From: an uncultured Austwickia sp.
GTDB taxonomy: Bacteria > Actinomycetota > Actinomycetes > Actinomycetales > Dermatophilaceae
Length of the DNA: 7,545 nucleotides
Direction: 5' to 3'
Assembly: GCA_934678955.1 (NCBI GenBank)
Contig: CAKUSI010000173.1
Location: forward strand, 1 to 7,545
Shown: piece after piece, positions 6,114 through 7,545 of the stretch
Position numbering within the stretch: the stretch's first letter is position 1
How the letters are laid out: every line of letters begins with the position of its first letter
Made by a program: the position numbers and the translations under genes
The notes under the pieces: model-generated
The model's database searches: none
What the model was told of the DNA's origin: nothing
What the model saw: only the letters and a program-made list of their open reading frames with translations

Positions 6114-6524
6114 TCACGTGGAGGCGACCCCGGCCTTATGGTCGAGGAGTTCGAGCAGGTCACGGGCGGCCTTCTCGATGGACCGGTCACGATAGGTCGC
6201 CGCGCGCTCGATGCACTCGACCAGAGCGCTGCGGTGCAGCCGCGAGAAGTCTCCGAACGCGAAGTCATACCGCACGACGGTGTGCTCGGCAGCCCCCTCG
6301 GTGAGCCCTAGGTGCCAGAGGGCGTAGCGATCCCAGGAGTGCTGCTTCAGGAAGGCCTGGCGTTGCGCCTGCGTCGGCTCGTCGTCGGCCCATTGCGTGC
6401 CGATCACGAAGTGTCGCGCCTGGATCAGGTCGTGGGCGAAGGCCAACGCCTCCTCGTTGAGCGCGCACTCGGCCCACTCCTGGGGGGCGTTCACCGACGC
6501 GGAACGGTCAGAACTCAGGGACAT
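6114..6524 (-). CDS. Possible separately translated C-terminal domain protein (internal start)
   Basis: An in-frame ATG at 6524-6522 (residue 252 of the regulator) follows a near-ideal Shine-Dalgarno. The resulting 136-residue product starts MSLSSDRSASVNAPQEW and contains the whole C-terminal domain, including WHLGLTEG, FGDF and the helical AARDLLELLD end. The start falls in the low-complexity linker just after the regulator domain ends. As I recall, the same domain occurs elsewhere as a free protein of roughly 85-130 residues, so this may be two genes merged by loss of a stop codon, with the second start retained. The function of the domain is unknown to me. Confidence 0.4.
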   Translation of the reverse strand: MSLSSDRSASVNAPQEWAECALNEEALAFAHDLIQARHFVIGTQWADDEPTQAQRQAFLKQHSWDRYALWHLGLTEGAAEHTVVRYDFAFGDFSRLHRSALVECIERAATYRDRSIEKAARDLLELLDHKAGVAST

Positions 6525-7277
6525 GTCCGTCACCTCCGGGACCACCGTGGCCTGGGATGGGCGGGCCTCGCCGGTGGTCCGATCGGCGAGGGCCGCGATG
6601 CACAGGCCGGGAACGACCTCGGCCTGCAGATCACGCACCTCCAGCGGGGCGCCCAGCTCGGCGAGCACGCCGCGTATGAGCCCGAGGTGCGCTGAACACG
6701 CCAGCGCGCGGTGCTGCTCCGCGACCTCGCGGAACGCACAGTGCCGCAGCTCGATGTGCCCACCGCCATCGACACGGGGAGCGAACCCGAGACCCTCCAG
6801 AGTCCGCACCAGTGTCTTGATCGCGGTGGGTCGATCGATGTCGATGTCGGGCGCCTTCCGGGTGAGGTAGCGCCCCCACGCCTCGCCGCCGTCGTAGGCG
6901 GCCTGCTCGGGGTGCGGCGCGTGGCGCAACAGCGCGCTGCTGAGGATCAGGGCGAGCAGCTGATGGTTGAGATGCCCTTCGTCCGTGATGGGGGCATCCG
7001 CGGTGGCCTCGTAGAGACGGCGGGGTCGCCCGGGCATATTCCGGTCCTCGGTCGAGCGGCTCGCGAGCCGCCGCGTGACCAGCGCGTCCAGATGGAATCG
7101 CGCGGTATTGACGTGCAGGCCGACCTCGCTCGCGACGGCCTGGACGGTCTGCGGCTCACCCGATGCCCGAAGGGCCTGCAAGACCCTGCCTCGGGTCGAT
7201 CCGGGGATCGGCTCGGCGAGGGTCCTGGCTGGCCGTTCGCCGGTGTCCGGAATCGCGCGCATGGCCCATGGTGGCAC
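6114..7277 (-). CDS. Winged-helix regulator with cysteine cluster, fused to a C-terminal conserved domain
   Basis: This is a 387-residue protein. Residues about 27-95 form a winged helix (STRGRVLQALRASGE, VGLHVNTARFHLDALV, wing GRPRRLYEA) of the ArsR/SufR-like type. The middle region (105-230) carries C180, C194 and C226 with H179 and H197, in a context (HCAFREVAEQHRALACSAHLG, PGLC) recalling SufR-type iron-sulfur or metal-sensing regulators. Normal members end near residue 240-250. Here the frame continues about 135 residues into a domain with WDRYALWHLGLTEG, YDFAFGDFSRLHRS and AARDLLELLD, resembling small stand-alone actinobacterial proteins of unknown function. The start may be GTG 7277 or ATG 7262. 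Neither has a Shine-Dalgarno, so leaderless translation is possible. Autoregulation through the adjacent dyad is likely. Confidence 0.85.
   Translation of the reverse strand: MPPWAMRAIPDTGERPARTLAEPIPGSTRGRVLQALRASGEPQTVQAVASEVGLHVNTARFHLDALVTRRLASRSTEDRNMPGRPRRLYEATADAPITDEGHLNHQLLALILSSALLRHAPHPEQAAYDGGEAWGRYLTRKAPDIDIDRPTAIKTLVRTLEGLGFAPRVDGGGHIELRHCAFREVAEQHRALACSAHLGLIRGVLAELGAPLEVRDLQAEVVPGLCIAALADRTTGEARPSQATVVPEVTDMSLSSDRSASVNAPQEWAECALNEEALAFAHDLIQARHFVIGTQWADDEPTQAQRQAFLKQHSWDRYALWHLGLTEGAAEHTVVRYDFAFGDFSRLHRSALVECIERAATYRDRSIEKAARDLLELLDHKAGVAST
6531..6537 (-). promoter_or_regulatory. Internal Shine-Dalgarno GGAGGTG in the regulator gene
   Basis: Read on the minus strand, GGAGGTG is followed by ACGGAC and then ATG; from GGAGGT the spacer is seven bases. 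This is stronger than anything upstream of the full-length start. It is encoded by ordinary codons (CCG GAG GTG), so chance is not excluded. Confidence 0.5.
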
Positions 7278-7281
7278 CGGA

Positions 7282-7310
7282 GCTTCGTTTTAACAAGGTA
7301 TAAACGAAGC
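7282..7310. promoter_or_regulatory. Perfect inverted repeat GCTTCGTTT-N11-AAACGAAGC, operator/promoter of the regulator
   Basis: Two perfect nine-base arms flank an A/T-rich centre (TAACAAGGTAT), four bases upstream of the GTG start. TATAAA (7299-7304) reads as a plus-strand -10 element, and TATACC or TTAAAA could serve on the minus strand. Overlap with the promoter suggests autorepression by the dimeric winged-helix protein. No good -35 elements were found, so exact promoters are unassigned. Confidence 0.65.
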
Positions 7311-7355
7311 ACGCGTGGGAAGGACCAGTCGGTCGTGTCCGGCGTCGCGGGCGGT

Positions 7356-7385
7356 GGCGCGCTCACGCGCCGAGGGGCTCACCCC
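7356..7385. other. Two adjacent small stem-loops with CTCA loops
   Basis: GGCGCG-CTCA-CGCGCC (7356-7371) is followed, two bases later, by GGGG-CTCA-CCCC (7374-7385). Both have the same tetraloop. They could be a terminator for a minus-strand gene beyond the right edge, or part of the repeat structure that follows. Confidence 0.35.
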
Positions 7386-7393
7386 GTACGTTG

Positions 7394-7545
7394 CCCGCCC
7401 GCGGGCGGCAACGGTACGCCGGGCACCTGCACAAACCCGGCCACTTCCCGCCCACGGGCGGCAACCGTACGCCACCACCTGGGCAAACGCGTACCCCTCC
7501 CGCCCGCGGGCGGCAACCGTACGCACCACCCCAGGCGCCCCGCGC
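7394..7545. repeat. Palindrome-cored tandem repeat, period 52-53 bp, three copies, cut by window end
   Basis: A 26-base unit occurs at 7394-7419, 7447-7472 and 7499-7524. Its core is CCGCCCGCGGGCGG, a perfect 14-base palindrome in copies one and three, with G to A at one base in copy two; GCAAC and GTACGC follow. Between units lie 27 and 26 bases that are themselves related (both contain CACCTG and CAAAC), so the true repeat is about 52-53 bases. Copy one extends to a larger imperfect dyad from 7386 to 7417. Confidence 0.85.

Larger units (their letters stand above)
7278..7545. other. Intergenic region: operator-like dyad, stem-loops and repeats
   Basis: No gene is supported in this right-hand stretch. 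It contains the 29-base dyad next to the regulator start, two small CTCA-looped stems, and three copies of a GC-rich palindromic repeat that continues to the window edge. A minus-strand open frame across 7290-7529 is made mostly of repeat sequence. Confidence 0.7.

Noticed and set aside
5779..6117. Repeat-encoded peptides (NAST, VLAFA, YLRSR or RTQVP pentads) across the tandem repeat on both strands
   Set aside because: A 15-base unit keeps several frames open automatically. None has a ribosome binding site or a credible domain, and the frames run into the adjacent genes in antisense.
7394..7524. CRISPR-like geometry: 26-bp repeats with 26-27-bp intervals
   Set aside because: The intervals are related to each other (shared CACCTG and CAAAC), the repeats are not identical, only three copies are seen and no cas genes are present. 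A 52-53-bp tandem repeat explains it better.
7290..7529. 79-codon minus-strand open frame upstream of the regulator
   Set aside because: It is made largely of the palindromic repeats and low-complexity Arg/Ala sequence, and it runs across the operator dyad.

Overview
The window is high-GC DNA with strong G/C third-position bias, GTG starts and GC-rich stem-loops lacking U-tracts. This points to an actinobacterium (Actinomycetota); a Micrococcales-type genome is a guess. No phage, IS element, tRNA, rRNA or convincing CRISPR array is visible.

Layout. (1) Positions 1-2637, minus strand: the start of a peptide/nickel-type ABC importer operon. In transcription order it holds a Tat-exported lipoprotein solute-binding protein, a DppB-type permease, and the first 17 codons of what is probably a DppC-type permease running off the left edge. 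(2) Positions 2638-2935: a divergent control region, less GC-rich than its surroundings, with two short hyphenated dyads. (3) Positions 2936-5898, plus strand: a FadR-subfamily GntR regulator (FCD domain), a two-helix potassium channel with a cytoplasmic RCK/TrkA module, and a tandem-domain universal stress protein. (4) Positions 5899-6113: a convergent intergenic region with a 13/15-bp tandem repeat and two back-to-back strong stem-loops. (5) Positions 6114-7277, minus strand: a winged-helix regulator with a conserved-type cysteine set and an additional C-terminal domain. (6) Positions 7278-7545: a perfect 9-bp-arm inverted repeat just upstream of that regulator, two small stem-loops, and about three copies of a 52-53-bp repeat with a palindromic GC-rich core, cut by the right edge.

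How the genes may work together. The GntR/FCD regulator is divergent from the importer and is the natural candidate to control it, probably in response to a small carboxylate. The K+ channel and universal stress protein look like a stress and ion-homeostasis pair. The regulator at 6114-7277 is probably autoregulated through the 7282-7310 dyad.

Most notable signals. Two genes carry a strong internal Shine-Dalgarno sequence and an in-frame ATG at a domain boundary. In the channel gene this would make a free RCK protein, as in MthK and Kch, and the site is written with AGG-AGA arginine codons that are rare in such genomes. In the regulator gene it would release the C-terminal domain as a separate 136-residue protein. 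No complete, clearly novel multi-gene system is evident.
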